The notes below the pieces were generated by a model. That model saw nothing but the letters and a program-made list of their open reading frames with translations. It did no database searches and was not told the DNA's origin. A stretch of DNA of 64,000 bases from Streptomyces filamentosus (GTDB lineage: Bacteria; Actinomycetota; Actinomycetes; Streptomycetales; Streptomycetaceae). Location: NCBI RefSeq assembly GCF_014654895.1, contig NZ_BNBE01000001.1, positions 1,488,001-1,552,000 on the forward strand. Reading direction: 5' to 3'. Shown one piece after another: positions 39,962-49,003 of this stretch. Within the stretch, counting starts at the first letter, position 1, and the number at the start of each line of letters is the position of its first letter. Both the position numbers and the translations under genes were made by a program.

Positions 39962-40937
39962 GGAGGCACTCCTTCCAGAAGTGGCAGGCGCTGGCACGCG
40001 GGACGGGCGACTCGGTGACCTCGTACAGCGGGGGCACGTCGGTGCGGCAGACGTCCTGGGCCATCGGGCAGCGCGGGTTGAAGGCGCAGCCGGGCGGGAT
40101 GGCGAGCAGGTTGGGCGGCAGGCCCTTGATCGCGTACAGCTCCTGGCCCTTCTGGTCCAGGCGCGGGATCGAGTCGAGCAGGCCCCGGGTGTAGGGGTGG
40201 GCGGGCGCCTTGTAGATCTCGTGGACGGGGGCCTGTTCGACGATCCGGCCGGCGTACATCACGGCGATCTTGTCCGCGACGTCGGCGACGACGCCGAGGT
40301 CGTGGGTGATGAGGATCAGGCCCATGTTGTACTCGCGCTGGAGCTCGGCGAGCAGGTCCATGACCTGGGCCTGGACGGTGACGTCGAGGGCGGTGGTGGG
40401 CTCGTCGGCGATGATCAGCTCGGGTTCGAGGGCGAGCGCCATGGCGATCATGATGCGCTGGCGCATGCCGCCGGAGAACTGGTGGGGGTACTGGCCGACG
40501 CGTTCCCTGGCGGCGGGGATGCGGACCCGGTCCATCAGCTCGACGGCCTTGGCCCGGGCGTCCTTCTTGCTCATGCCCTTGTGGACGATGAACATCTCGC
40601 CGAGCTGTTCGCCGACGCTGAGGACGGGGTTGAGCGAGGACAGGGCGTCCTGGAAGATCATCGCCATCTTGGCGCCGCGGACCTTCCTGCGCTCCTCCTC
40701 CTTGAGCTTCAGCAGGTCCTGTCCCTTGAAGAGGATCTCCCCCTTCGGGATCTTCCCCGGCGGCATGTCGAGGATGCCCATGACGGCCTGGGCGGTGACG
40801 GACTTGCCGGAGCCGGACTCGCCGAGGACGGCGAGGGTCTCGCCGGCCTCGACCGAGTAGTTGACTCCGTTGACCGCCTTGGCCACCCCGTCGCGGGTGT
40901 GGAACTCCACGTGCAGGTCGCGCACTTCGAGCAGCAT
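39954..40937 (-). CDS. Oligopeptide ABC transporter ATPase, DppD/OppD-type (operon 1)
   Basis: A 327-residue ABC ATPase with Walker A GESGSGKSV, signature FSGGMRQR and Walker B IIADEPTTALD. The C-terminal CAFNPRCPMAQDVC plus the late ACHFWKE gives four Cys; in some Dpp/Opp ATPases this region has been reported to hold an Fe-S cluster. It partners the DppF-type ATPase downstream. ATG 40937 lies only six bases after the permease stop codon, so it is in the operon. Nearly identical in layout to the paralogue at 45880. Confidence 0.92.
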   Translation of the reverse strand: MLLEVRDLHVEFHTRDGVAKAVNGVNYSVEAGETLAVLGESGSGKSVTAQAVMGILDMPPGKIPKGEILFKGQDLLKLKEEERRKVRGAKMAMIFQDALSSLNPVLSVGEQLGEMFIVHKGMSKKDARAKAVELMDRVRIPAARERVGQYPHQFSGGMRQRIMIAMALALEPELIIADEPTTALDVTVQAQVMDLLAELQREYNMGLILITHDLGVVADVADKIAVMYAGRIVEQAPVHEIYKAPAHPYTRGLLDSIPRLDQKGQELYAIKGLPPNLLAIPPGCAFNPRCPMAQDVCRTDVPPLYEVTESPVPRASACHFWKECLHG

Positions 40938-40943
40938 GGGTCC

Positions 40944-41930
40944 CTACCTCAGCTTCGGGTCGAGGGCGTCGCGGACGGCGTCGCCGAGCATGATGAAGGC
41001 GAGCACCGTGATCGCGAGCGCGCCGGCCGGCCAGAGCAGCATGTGCGGGGCGTTGCGGACGTACTGCGAGGCCGAGGAGATGTCGATGCCCCAGGAGACG
41101 GTGGGCGGCTTGAGGCCGACGCCGAGGTACGAGAGCGTCGCCTCCAGGGCGATGTACGTGCCGAGCGCGATGGTGGCGACGACGATGACGGGCGCGAGGG
41201 CGTTGGGCGTGATGTGCCTCAGCAGCATCCGGGAGTTGGAGGCGCCGAGGGCGCGGGCCGCCTGGACGTAGTCGTTCTGTTTCGCGGTGATCACCGAGCC
41301 GCGGGCGATGCGGGAGATCTGCGGCCAGCCGAGCAGCACCATGAAGCCGATGACGGGCCAGACGGTGGAGCTGGTGACGACGGAGAGCAGCACCAGGCCG
41401 CCGAGGACGACGGGGATGGCGAAGAAGACGTCGGTGATCCGGGAGAGGACGCCGTCCCAGGCGCCGCCGAAGAAGCCGGCGAGGCCGCCGAGGACGGAGC
41501 CGAGGACGGCGACGCCGAGGGTGGCGAGGACGCCGACGGTGAGCGAGGTGCGGGCGCCGTAGACGGTGCGGGTGTAGACGTCGCAGCCCTGGCCGTTGAA
41601 GCCGAAGGGGTGGCCGGGCTGGGAGCCCTCCTGGGCCTTGGCCAGGTCGCAGTCGAGGGGGTCCCCGGAGGCGATCAGGGAGGGCCAGATGGAGATGACG
41701 ACGAGGAAGAGGATGACGAGCCCGGAGATGATGAAGACCGGGTTGCGCCGCAGGTCGCGCCAGGCGTCGGACCAGAGGGAGCGGGCCTTCTTGTCGGGTC
41801 CGGTGCCCTGGGGGCCGCCGGGGGTCTTCTCCAGGGTCTCGGCCTCGGACAGGGCGAGGTCGGTCGCGCCCCCGGCGCCGGTGGCGGCGATGGCTCGGCC
41901 CTCTTCGTAGGGCTCGATCGGCTCAGGCAT
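40944..41930 (-). CDS. ABC transporter permease, DppC/OppC-type (operon 1)
   Basis: A 328-residue inner membrane permease. A cytoplasmic N-terminal stretch of 60 residues (Glu/Gly-rich) precedes the first helix (PVFIISGLVILFLVVISIWP). The OppC signature loop is RALGASNSRMLLRHITPN (EAA loop contacting the ATPase), and ATLSYLGVGLKPPTVSWG follows. ATG 41930 overlaps the upstream permease stop by 8 bases. It forms the translocation pore with the DppB-type subunit. Confidence 0.92.
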   Translation of the reverse strand: MPEPIEPYEEGRAIAATGAGGATDLALSEAETLEKTPGGPQGTGPDKKARSLWSDAWRDLRRNPVFIISGLVILFLVVISIWPSLIASGDPLDCDLAKAQEGSQPGHPFGFNGQGCDVYTRTVYGARTSLTVGVLATLGVAVLGSVLGGLAGFFGGAWDGVLSRITDVFFAIPVVLGGLVLLSVVTSSTVWPVIGFMVLLGWPQISRIARGSVITAKQNDYVQAARALGASNSRMLLRHITPNALAPVIVVATIALGTYIALEATLSYLGVGLKPPTVSWGIDISSASQYVRNAPHMLLWPAGALAITVLAFIMLGDAVRDALDPKLR

Positions 41931-42846
41931 AGCGAATCCTCGGGTCCAGGACGGCGTACAGGAGGTCCACCAGGAGGTTGGCCAGCAGGAAGATCAGGAC
42001 GAGGATCGTCACGAAGCCCACGACGGTCTGGGTGCTCTGCCGGACGATGCCGTTGTAGAGCTGGAGGCCGACGCCGTGGATGTTGAAGATCCGTTCGGTG
42101 ACGATGGCGCCGCCCATGAGGGCGCCGATGTCGGCGCCGATGAAGGTGACCACCGGGATGAGGCTGTTGCGCAGCAGGTGGCGGCTGATGACCCGGCGGC
42201 GCGGGAGGCCCTTGGCGACGGCGGTGCGGACGTAGTCGGCCCGCTTGTTCTCGGCGATCGAGGTGCGGGTGAGCCGGGTGACGTACGCGAGGGAGACCGA
42301 GGCGAGGACGAGGCCGGGGACGATCAGCTCGCTGAAGGGCGCCTCGGGCGAGACGGCCGGCTTGATCCAGCCCCACTTGACGCCGAGGAGCAGCTGGACG
42401 AGCAGACCGGTGACGAAGGTGGGGACGGAGAGGACCACCAGGGTCAGCAGCAGGACGGTGGTGTCGACGGGGCGGCCGCGCTTGAGGCCGGTGACGACGC
42501 CGAGGCTGATGCCGATGACGATCTCGAAGAGGATGGCGACGATGGTGAGCCGCAGGGTGACCGGGAAGGACTGGGCCATCAGCTCGGTGACGGGCTGCCC
42601 GTTGAAGGCGGTGCCGAAGTCGCCGGTGAAGACGTTGCCCATGTAGGTCAGGTATTGCTGCCAGACCGGCTTGTCTAGACCGAACTCCTTCCTCAGCTGG
42701 GCGGCGGTCGCCGGGTCGCAGGCGCGGTCGCCGCACAGTCCGGCGATGGGGTCGCCCATCACGTTCACCATCAGGAAGATCAACAGCGTGGCGCCGAAGA
42801 AGACCGGGATCATCTGCAGCAGCCGCCGGATCACGTATCGACCCAT
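41923..42846 (-). CDS. ABC transporter permease, DppB/OppB-type (operon 1)
   Basis: A 307-residue permease starting MGRYVIRRLLQMIPVFFGATLLIFLMV, the usual DppB start, with the EAA-type loop AKGLPRRRVISRHLLRNS and the conserved GALMGGAIVTERIF and YAVLDPRIRYA ends. ATG 42846. It contains an unusual CTA Leu codon at GLDKP that creates a GTCTAGAC palindrome. A hairpin in the 148-base gap separates it from the solute-binding gene upstream. Confidence 0.92.
   Translation of the reverse strand: MGRYVIRRLLQMIPVFFGATLLIFLMVNVMGDPIAGLCGDRACDPATAAQLRKEFGLDKPVWQQYLTYMGNVFTGDFGTAFNGQPVTELMAQSFPVTLRLTIVAILFEIVIGISLGVVTGLKRGRPVDTTVLLLTLVVLSVPTFVTGLLVQLLLGVKWGWIKPAVSPEAPFSELIVPGLVLASVSLAYVTRLTRTSIAENKRADYVRTAVAKGLPRRRVISRHLLRNSLIPVVTFIGADIGALMGGAIVTERIFNIHGVGLQLYNGIVRQSTQTVVGFVTILVLIFLLANLLVDLLYAVLDPRIRYA
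42673..42680 (-). promoter_or_regulatory. Intragenic GTCTAGAC palindrome resembling a DasR core
   Basis: The perfect 8-base palindrome GTCTAGAC lies in the DppB-type permease gene, within the codons for GLDKP. The DasR (GntR family) consensus is centred on TGGTCTAGACCA; here the flanks are CGG...CAA, so the match is partial. CTAG is very rare in Streptomyces DNA, and the paralogous operon has a CTC codon here instead. Confidence 0.25.
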
Positions 42847-42888
42847 GGGGGGCTCCGGGGGTTGGCTCCGGGGAAGAGCGGGGGAAGG

Positions 42889-42929
42889 CGTACGGCCCGG
42901 CGCGGGAGGTCCGCGGGCCGGGCCGTACG
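42889..42929 (-). terminator. Hairpin between solute-binding gene and permease (operon 1)
   Basis: CGTACGGCCCGG (42889-42900) pairs with CCGGGCCGTACG (42918-42929), with an inner CGCGG/CCGCG extension. Such intercistronic hairpins usually raise the amount of solute-binding protein over membrane parts by partial termination or mRNA end protection. Confidence 0.6.
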
Positions 42930-42993
42930 GCGCCGATCTGCTACGGCCTGCCGGGACGCGTCCGGCGGGGGCCGCCGGACGGGCCCCGGGCGG

Positions 42994-44622
42994 TCACTTG
43001 ACCTTGATCTCGTTGTAGACCGGGACGCTGAACGGGTTAAGGGTGACGTTCTCGACCCGCTCGGAGTAGCCGGCGCTGCCGTTCTGGTACCAGAGCGGGA
43101 TGGCGCCCATGTCGTCGCGGAGGACTTCCTCGGCCTGCTGGAAGAGGCCGACGGCCTTCTTGATGTCGGTCTCGGCGTTGGCCTGGTTCACCAGCTTGTC
43201 GAAGTCGGCGCTGGTGTACTTGCCGTCGTTGGACGAGGCGCCGGTGTAGTACAGCGGCTGGAGGAAGTTCTGGATCAGCGGGTAGTCCATCTGCCAGCCG
43301 GCCCGGAAGGGTCCGTCGAGCTTCTGGGTGGTGACCTGGTTGCGGTAGTCGGCGAAGGTGCCGACGGGGTTGCCGACGCACGCCTTGTTGTCGCCGAGGG
43401 CGCGGTTGATGGAGTTGCAGACGGCGTCCACCCACTCCTTGTGGGAGCCGGTGTCGGCGTTGTACGAGATCTTCATCGTGCCGCCGGGGATGCCGCCGCC
43501 CTCGGCGACGAGCTTCTTGGCCTGGGCGGCGTCGTACTTGCAGAAGTCGCCGCAGACGTCCTTGAAGCCGCCCTCCTCGCCGAGGACGGGGGAGGTCCAG
43601 TCGACGGCCGGGGTGCGGGTCTTCTGGAAGATCGTCTCGGTGATCTGGTTCCGGTCGATGGCCATCGACAGGCCCTGGCGGAGCTTCTCCTGGCCGGGCT
43701 TGTTCCAGTCCGGGTCGTAGAACGGGATGGAGAGGGTCTGGATGATGCCGGCCGGGGTGTTGATGTAGCGGTCGCCGAGGTCGGCGGAGACGTTCTTCAG
43801 CTGGGAGGCGGGCACGTCGTCGACGAGGTCGAGGTTGCCGGCGGTCAGGTCGGTGTACGCGGTGTTGTTGTCCGTGTAGACCTTGAGGGTGATGCCGCCG
43901 TTCTGCGCCTTGTCCTCGCCGGGGTAGTCGTCCCAGCGCTTGAGCTGCATCTGGGAGCCCTTGGCGTACGAGTCGATGGTGTACGGGCCGTTGCCGACGG
44001 GCTTGGCCAGCCAGCCGGCGTGGTCGTCGAAGAACGCCTTCGGGAGCGGGGCGAAGGCCGCGTAGCCGAGGGTGTCGGGGAAGGTCGAGAACTTCTGGGT
44101 GAGCTTCACCGTGAAGGTCTGCGGGCCGGTGACCTTGAGGCCGGACAGGGTGTCGGCGGTGGCCTCGCCCTTGTCGGGGTGGACCTTGTCGTAGCCCTCG
44201 ATGTAGCCGAAGAAGTAGGCGTTCTTCTGGTTGTTCTTCAGGGCGGCGCCGTAGTTCCAGGCGTCGACGAAGGACTGGGCGGTGACCTTCTCGCCGTTGG
44301 AGAAGGTCCAGCCGTCCTTGACGGTGATGGTGAAGTTGGTGGAGTCGGTGGTCTCGATCTTCTCGGCGAGCATGTCCTTGGCCTCGCCGGTCTTCGGGTC
44401 GTACTCCTTGAGACCGCGGAAGATCATCGAGAGGACCTTGCCGCCCTGGACCTCGTTGGTGTTCGCCGGCTCCAGCGGGTTCTGCGGGTCTCCCCAGGAG
44501 GAGCTCACGATGCCGTCGGCCCCTCCGCCGCCGCCGCTGTCGTCACCGCCGCCGCAGCCGGTCGCCGCGAGGGCGACGGCGGTGGCCAGTGCGGCCCACT
44601 TGGCGTGCGTGGCTCCGCGCAT
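42994..44622 (-). CDS. Oligopeptide-binding lipoprotein, SBP family 5 (operon 1)
   Basis: A 542-residue extracellular solute-binding protein with a signal ending at the lipobox AATGC (Cys23), then a Gly-rich linker. Family 5 (OppA/DppA) features include AEKIETTDSTNFTITVKDGWTFSNGEKVTAQSF near residues 90-125 and the C-terminal GYSERVENVTLN. It captures peptides outside the membrane and hands them to the permeases. The N-terminus resembles what I recall of BldKB, the binding protein of the morphogenetic importer of S. coelicolor; that is memory, not alignment. ATG 44622. A palindrome overlies its promoter. Confidence 0.92.
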   Translation of the reverse strand: MRGATHAKWAALATAVALAATGCGGGDDSGGGGGADGIVSSSWGDPQNPLEPANTNEVQGGKVLSMIFRGLKEYDPKTGEAKDMLAEKIETTDSTNFTITVKDGWTFSNGEKVTAQSFVDAWNYGAALKNNQKNAYFFGYIEGYDKVHPDKGEATADTLSGLKVTGPQTFTVKLTQKFSTFPDTLGYAAFAPLPKAFFDDHAGWLAKPVGNGPYTIDSYAKGSQMQLKRWDDYPGEDKAQNGGITLKVYTDNNTAYTDLTAGNLDLVDDVPASQLKNVSADLGDRYINTPAGIIQTLSIPFYDPDWNKPGQEKLRQGLSMAIDRNQITETIFQKTRTPAVDWTSPVLGEEGGFKDVCGDFCKYDAAQAKKLVAEGGGIPGGTMKISYNADTGSHKEWVDAVCNSINRALGDNKACVGNPVGTFADYRNQVTTQKLDGPFRAGWQMDYPLIQNFLQPLYYTGASSNDGKYTSADFDKLVNQANAETDIKKAVGLFQQAEEVLRDDMGAIPLWYQNGSAGYSERVENVTLNPFSVPVYNEIKVK

Positions 44623-44660
44623 GGAGTGCCTCCCGATTGTCCTGAGCGTGACTTAGGGCC

Positions 44661-44678
44661 CAATATCACCCGATATTG
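44661..44678 (-). promoter_or_regulatory. Operator candidate upstream of the operon 1 binding protein
   Basis: CAATATC-ACCC-GATATTG is a perfect 7-base inverted repeat with 4-base spacer, 39 bases before the ATG of the solute-binding gene. It is AT-rich in a GC-rich genome and could also supply a -10 element. A dimeric regulator is likely; its identity is unknown. Confidence 0.5.
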
Positions 44679-44738
44679 ACGCTGGTGCACTTTTACGGCA
44701 CCCGAGTGAGGGCAGGAGGACGTACGGGGACACGGAAA

Positions 44739-44773
44739 GGGCCCCTCGCACCCGGCGGGGGTGCGAGGGGCCC
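44739..44773 (-). terminator. Terminator of the second ABC importer operon
   Basis: GGGCCCCTCGCACCC (44739-44753) pairs perfectly with GGGTGCGAGGGGCCC (44759-44773), 25 bases after the end of the DppF-type gene at 44799. It separates the two importer operons. Confidence 0.8.
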
Positions 44774-44798
44774 TGGTCCTTCGGGCCGTCACGGTCGG

Positions 44799-45887
44799 TC
44801 AGCCCGCGTGGACGACGTCCCGCTCCTCGGCGAAGTGGCACGCCGACTCGTGGGCGGCGAGGGTGTCCTGGCCGCGGAAGCGCTCCGGGATCGCCAGGAC
44901 GGGCTGCTCCGTGGAGCACTTGTCCTGGGCCTTCCAGCAGCGGGTGCGGAAGCGGCAGCCCGACGGCGGGTTCGCCGGCGAGGGCACGTCGCCCGTGAGG
45001 ATGATGCGGTCGCGGTTGGCCCGCGCCGTCGGGTCCGGCACCGGCACGGCGGAGAGCAGCGCCTGGGTGTACGGGTGCGTGGGGTGCTCGTAGATCTCCT
45101 CGTCCGTACCGATCTCGGCGAGCTTGCCGAGGTACATGACGCCCACGCGGTCCGAGATGTGCCGGACGATCGACAGGTCGTGCGCGATGAAGATGTAGGA
45201 CAGGTTGAACTCGTCCTGGAGCTTCTCCATCAGGTTGATGACCTGCGCCTGGACGGAGACGTCCAGGGCCGAGACCGGCTCGTCGCAGATGATGATCTCC
45301 GGGTTGAGCGCGAGGCCGCGGGCGATGCCGATGCGCTGGCGCTGGCCGCCGGAGAACTGGTGCGGGTACCGGTTGATGTACTCCGGGTTCAGACCGACGA
45401 CGTCGAGGAGCTCCTGCACCTTGCGGCGCCGGTCGCCCTTCGGGGCCACCTCGGGGTGGATGTCGAAGGTCTCGCCGATGATGTCGCCGACCGTCATGCG
45501 CGGGTTCAGCGAGGTGTACGGGTCCTGGAACACCATCTGGATGTTGCGGCGGACGGCCTTCAGGGCGCGGCCGGACAGCTTGGTGATGTCCTGGCCCTTG
45601 TAGAAGACCTCGCCGGCGGTGGCCCGCTCCAGGTTCATCAGGAGCTTGGCGACCGTGGACTTGCCGCAGCCGGACTCGCCCACGATGCCGAGGGTCTCGC
45701 CCTGGTAGAGGTCGAAGGAGACCCCGTCCACGGCCTTGACCGCGCCGACCTGCTTCTTGAAGAGGATGCCCTGCGTCAGCGGGAAGTGCTTCTGCAGGTT
45801 GCGCACCTGGAGGATCGGCTCCCCCCGCTGGACGGGGACGTCCAGGGCGGCGGCCACGGCCTCGTCGTTCTTGCTGAGGTCAGCCAT
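44799..45887 (-). CDS. Oligopeptide ABC transporter ATPase, DppF/OppF-type (operon 2)
   Basis: A 362-residue ABC ATPase with Walker A GESGCGKST, signature FSGGQRQR and Walker B IIICDEP (Cys replacing the usual Ala/Val before Asp-Glu-Pro, a mild variation). The C-terminal PSGCRFRTRCWKAQDKC is conserved. It lacks the acidic tail of its operon 1 paralogue. ATG 45887 overlaps the upstream DppD-type stop by 8 bases. Long identical stretches with the 38705 gene (for example NPEYINRYPHQFSGGQRQR) show these operons are paralogous. Confidence 0.92.
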   Translation of the reverse strand: MADLSKNDEAVAAALDVPVQRGEPILQVRNLQKHFPLTQGILFKKQVGAVKAVDGVSFDLYQGETLGIVGESGCGKSTVAKLLMNLERATAGEVFYKGQDITKLSGRALKAVRRNIQMVFQDPYTSLNPRMTVGDIIGETFDIHPEVAPKGDRRRKVQELLDVVGLNPEYINRYPHQFSGGQRQRIGIARGLALNPEIIICDEPVSALDVSVQAQVINLMEKLQDEFNLSYIFIAHDLSIVRHISDRVGVMYLGKLAEIGTDEEIYEHPTHPYTQALLSAVPVPDPTARANRDRIILTGDVPSPANPPSGCRFRTRCWKAQDKCSTEQPVLAIPERFRGQDTLAAHESACHFAEERDVVHAG

Positions 45888-46938
45888 GGATCGTCTCCTT
45901 CCAGAAGTGGCAGGCGCTCTTGCGGCCCGGCAGATCCGCGCCGTCCTGCTCGGTGACCGGCACCAGGGCCGGGATCTCCGTACGGCAGAGGTCGGTGGCC
46001 TTGGGGCAGCGCGGGTTGAAGGCGCAGCCGCTGGGCACCTTGAGCAGGTTGGGCGGCAGACCCTTGATCGCGTACAGCTCCTGGCCCTTCTGGTCCAGGC
46101 GCGGGATCGAGTCGAGCAGACCCCGGGTGTACGGGTGGGCCGGGCGCGCGTACAGCTCGTGGACGGGCGCCTGCTCGACGATCCGGCCGGCGTACATCAC
46201 GGCGATCTTGTCCGCGACGTCGGCGACGACGCCGAGGTCGTGGGTGATGAGGATCAGGCCCATGTTGTACTCGCGCTGGAGCTCCGCGAGCAGGTCCATG
46301 ACCTGGGCCTGGACCGTCACGTCGAGGGCCGTGGTCGGCTCGTCGGCGATGATCAGGTCGGGCTCCAGGGCGAGCGCCATCGCGATCATGATGCGCTGGC
46401 GCATGCCGCCGGAGAACTGGTGGGGGTAGTCGCTGACCCGCGCCTTGGCGGCGGGGATCTTGACCTTGTCCATCAGCTCGATGGCCTTGACCTTGGCGTC
46501 CTTCTTGGACATGCCGTGGTGGACCCGGAACATCTCGCCGAGCTGGTAGCCGACGGAGAGGACGGGGTTCAGCGAGGAGAGCGCGTCCTGGAAGATCATC
46601 GCGATCTTGCGGCCGCGGATCTTCCGGCGCTCCTCGTCGGACATCTTGAGCATGTCCTCGCCGCGGAACAGGATCTCCCCCTGGGGGATCTTGCCGGGCG
46701 GCATGTCGAGGATGCCCATGATGGCCTGGGCGGTGACGGACTTGCCGGAGCCGGACTCGCCGAGGACGGCGAGGGTCTCGCCGGCGTCGACCGAGTAGTT
46801 GACTCCGTTGACCGCCTTGGCCACTCCGTCGCGGGTGTGGAACTCGACGTGCAGGTCCTTGACTTCGAGCAGCGGACCGTTGTGGTCGCTGTTCTCTCGC
46901 GGCGCCGGGACGGTCGCGGTCTTGTCGATGGTGCTCAT
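45880..46938 (-). CDS. Oligopeptide ABC transporter ATPase, DppD/OppD-type (operon 2)
   Basis: A 352-residue ABC ATPase with an extra 22-residue N-terminus (MSTIDKTATVPAPREN) relative to the operon 1 paralogue. Walker A is GESGSGKSV, the signature is FSGGMRQR and Walker B is IIADEPTTALD; the C-terminal Cys motif is CAFNPRCPKATDLC. ATG 46938 lies 16 bases after the permease stop codon, with GGAGG upstream. It pairs with the DppF-type ATPase to energise uptake. Confidence 0.92.
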   Translation of the reverse strand: MSTIDKTATVPAPRENSDHNGPLLEVKDLHVEFHTRDGVAKAVNGVNYSVDAGETLAVLGESGSGKSVTAQAIMGILDMPPGKIPQGEILFRGEDMLKMSDEERRKIRGRKIAMIFQDALSSLNPVLSVGYQLGEMFRVHHGMSKKDAKVKAIELMDKVKIPAAKARVSDYPHQFSGGMRQRIMIAMALALEPDLIIADEPTTALDVTVQAQVMDLLAELQREYNMGLILITHDLGVVADVADKIAVMYAGRIVEQAPVHELYARPAHPYTRGLLDSIPRLDQKGQELYAIKGLPPNLLKVPSGCAFNPRCPKATDLCRTEIPALVPVTEQDGADLPGRKSACHFWKETIHG

Positions 46939-46954
46939 CGTTGTTACGCCCTCC

Positions 46955-47908
46955 TCAGCGCAGCTTGGGGTCGAGGGCGTTGCGAACGGCTTCGCCGAGC
47001 ATGATGAACGCCAGGACGGTGATGCTCAGCATGATCGACGGCCAGAGCAGGACGTGCGGGGCCACGCGGATCTGCGCGACGCCGGCGGAGATGTCCACGC
47101 CCCACGAGACGGTCGGGGCGGCGAGGCCGAGGCCGAGGTAGGACAGCGTCGCCTCGGCGGAGATGTAACCGCCGAGCGCGATCGTCGCGACGACGATCAC
47201 GGGGGCCATGGCGTTCGGCAGGATGTGCCGGAAGAGGATCCGGGTGGTGCCGGCGCCGAGGGCCTTCGCCGCGTGGACGTAGTCGGCCTGCTTGATCGTG
47301 ATCACCGCACCGCGCATGACGCGGGTGATCTGGGTCCAGCCCAGGAAGGCGAGGGCGAAGACGACGACCCAGACGGTGCGCTCGACGAAGGCCTGGAGGA
47401 CGACCATCGCGCCGAGCAGGAAGGGGATGCCGAAGAAGACGTCGGTGATCCGGGAGAGGACCGCGTCGATCATCCCGCCGAAGTAGCCCGAGATCATGCC
47501 CATGATGCCGCCGACGACGGTGACGATCGCGGTGACCGCGATGCCGACCGTGACCGAGGCGCTGGTGCCGTGGATCAGACGGGCGTAGACGGAACGGCCC
47601 TGCTGGTCGTAGCCGAGCCACTCCGGCGAACCGACCTTGCTCAGCTCGGGCTTGCCCAGGAAGTGGTTGACCAGGTCACCGGCGGTCGGGGACGCGCTGG
47701 TGAAGAGGGTCGGCCACGCCGAGATGAGGAGCAGCAGCGCGATCAGCACCGTCGACACGATGAAGTACGGGTTGCGGCGCAGGTCGGCCCAGGCGTCGCC
47801 CCAGAGACTGCGGGCCTTCTCCGGCTTCTCCACCGGCGCGGACGGGTCCACCGAGGGGGTGGCGACCGCGTCCGGGGCGGCGGTGGCGGTCTTGGTCACG
47901 TCAGGCAT
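46955..47908 (-). CDS. ABC transporter permease, DppC/OppC-type (operon 2)
   Basis: A 317-residue permease. The N-terminal 40 residues are cytoplasmic (Ala/Pro/Val-rich). Helices include YFIVSTVLIALLLLISAWP, and the EAA loop is KALGAGTTRILFRHILPN, followed by LSYLGLGLAAPTVSWG. ATG 47908 overlaps the upstream permease stop by 8 bases. The periplasmic loop (LVNHFLGKPELSKVGSPEW) differs completely from operon 1, which fits different partner binding proteins. Confidence 0.92.
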   Translation of the reverse strand: MPDVTKTATAAPDAVATPSVDPSAPVEKPEKARSLWGDAWADLRRNPYFIVSTVLIALLLLISAWPTLFTSASPTAGDLVNHFLGKPELSKVGSPEWLGYDQQGRSVYARLIHGTSASVTVGIAVTAIVTVVGGIMGMISGYFGGMIDAVLSRITDVFFGIPFLLGAMVVLQAFVERTVWVVVFALAFLGWTQITRVMRGAVITIKQADYVHAAKALGAGTTRILFRHILPNAMAPVIVVATIALGGYISAEATLSYLGLGLAAPTVSWGVDISAGVAQIRVAPHVLLWPSIMLSITVLAFIMLGEAVRNALDPKLR

Positions 47909-48836
47909 ACCGGATCCTCGGGTCCAGGACCGCGTACAGCAGGTCGATGAGCAGGCTGGTGACGAGGTAGACGATCACCAGGATGGTGACCAGGCCGACC
48001 AGGGTGGAGCCTTCACGACGGGAGATCGACTCGGCGATCACACCGCCGACACCCTTGATGTTGAAGATCGACTCGGTGACGATCGCGCCGCCCATCAGGG
48101 CGCCGATGTCGGTGCCGAGGAAGGTGATCACGGGGATCATCGAGTTGCGCATCAGGTGCACGCCGATGACCCGGCGGCGCGGCAGGCCCTTGGCGACGGC
48201 CGTGCGCATGTAGTCGGCGCGCAGGTTCTCCGCCATGGACGTACGCGTCAGACGCGCCACGTACGCGAGGGAGAGGCAGCCGAGCACGATGGCCGGAGCG
48301 AGCAGCTCGCCCCACTGCGGTTCGGTGCTGACGTTCGGCTGGATCCAGCCCAGGTTGAACGCGAAGACCATCTTGATGATGAAGCCGAGGACGAAGACCG
48401 GGATCGAGATGATCAGCAGCGTGAAGATCAGGATCGCGTTGTCCGCGAGCCGGCCGGCGCGCAGGCCGCCGATGACACCGAGGGTGATGCCGAAGACCAG
48501 CTCGATGGCGAACGCCAGGGTGGCCAGCTGGAGGGTGATGGGGAACGCGTCGCCCAGCACGTCGGTGACCGGCAGACCGTTGCGGATCTGGGTACCGAAG
48601 TCCAGGTGCAGGAGCATGTCCCGCATATAGAAGAAGTACTGCTGCCAAAGCGGCTTGTCGAGACCGAGCTCATGGCGCTTCGCGGCGAGCGTCGCCGGAT
48701 CGGCGCCCTTGTCGCCGAACATGGCCAGCACGGGGTCGCCGGGCAGGCTGTGCACCATGAGGAAGATCAGCAGGGTGGTCCCGAGGAAAACCGGGATCAT
48801 CTGGAGCAGTCGTCGTACGACATAACGCCCCATCAT
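47901..48836 (-). CDS. ABC transporter permease, DppB/OppB-type (operon 2)
   Basis: A 311-residue permease (YVVRRLLQMIPVFLGTTLLIF start, EAA loop KGLPRRRVIGVHLMRNS, end YAVLDPRIRYA). Two adjacent ATG codons (48836 and 48833) are possible; GGAGG is almost against the first, so the second may be the true start. It follows the solute-binding gene by 167 bases with a hairpin between them. Confidence 0.92.
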   Translation of the reverse strand: MMGRYVVRRLLQMIPVFLGTTLLIFLMVHSLPGDPVLAMFGDKGADPATLAAKRHELGLDKPLWQQYFFYMRDMLLHLDFGTQIRNGLPVTDVLGDAFPITLQLATLAFAIELVFGITLGVIGGLRAGRLADNAILIFTLLIISIPVFVLGFIIKMVFAFNLGWIQPNVSTEPQWGELLAPAIVLGCLSLAYVARLTRTSMAENLRADYMRTAVAKGLPRRRVIGVHLMRNSMIPVITFLGTDIGALMGGAIVTESIFNIKGVGGVIAESISRREGSTLVGLVTILVIVYLVTSLLIDLLYAVLDPRIRYA

Positions 48837-48875
48837 GCCTCCGTTGAGATGTGACGGCAGCCCACGGGCCCTCCC

Positions 48876-48908
48876 CCGCCGTCGTGCCTTTGGGTACGGG
48901 CACGGCGG
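48876..48908 (-). terminator. Hairpin between solute-binding gene and permease (operon 2)
   Basis: CCGCCGTCGTGCC (48876-48888) pairs with GGGCACGGCGG (48898-48908) with a small bulge. It sits at the same place as the hairpin in operon 1 and probably sets the ratio of binding protein to permease. Confidence 0.5.
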
Positions 48909-49003
48909 TTTTCGAGGAAGGGCCCCCCGGCCACCACGTAAGCGCCGGGCGGGAGTCGAGGGTTCACGACCCCCGCCACGGCTTGCGGACTACGCTGGGC
49001 GGT

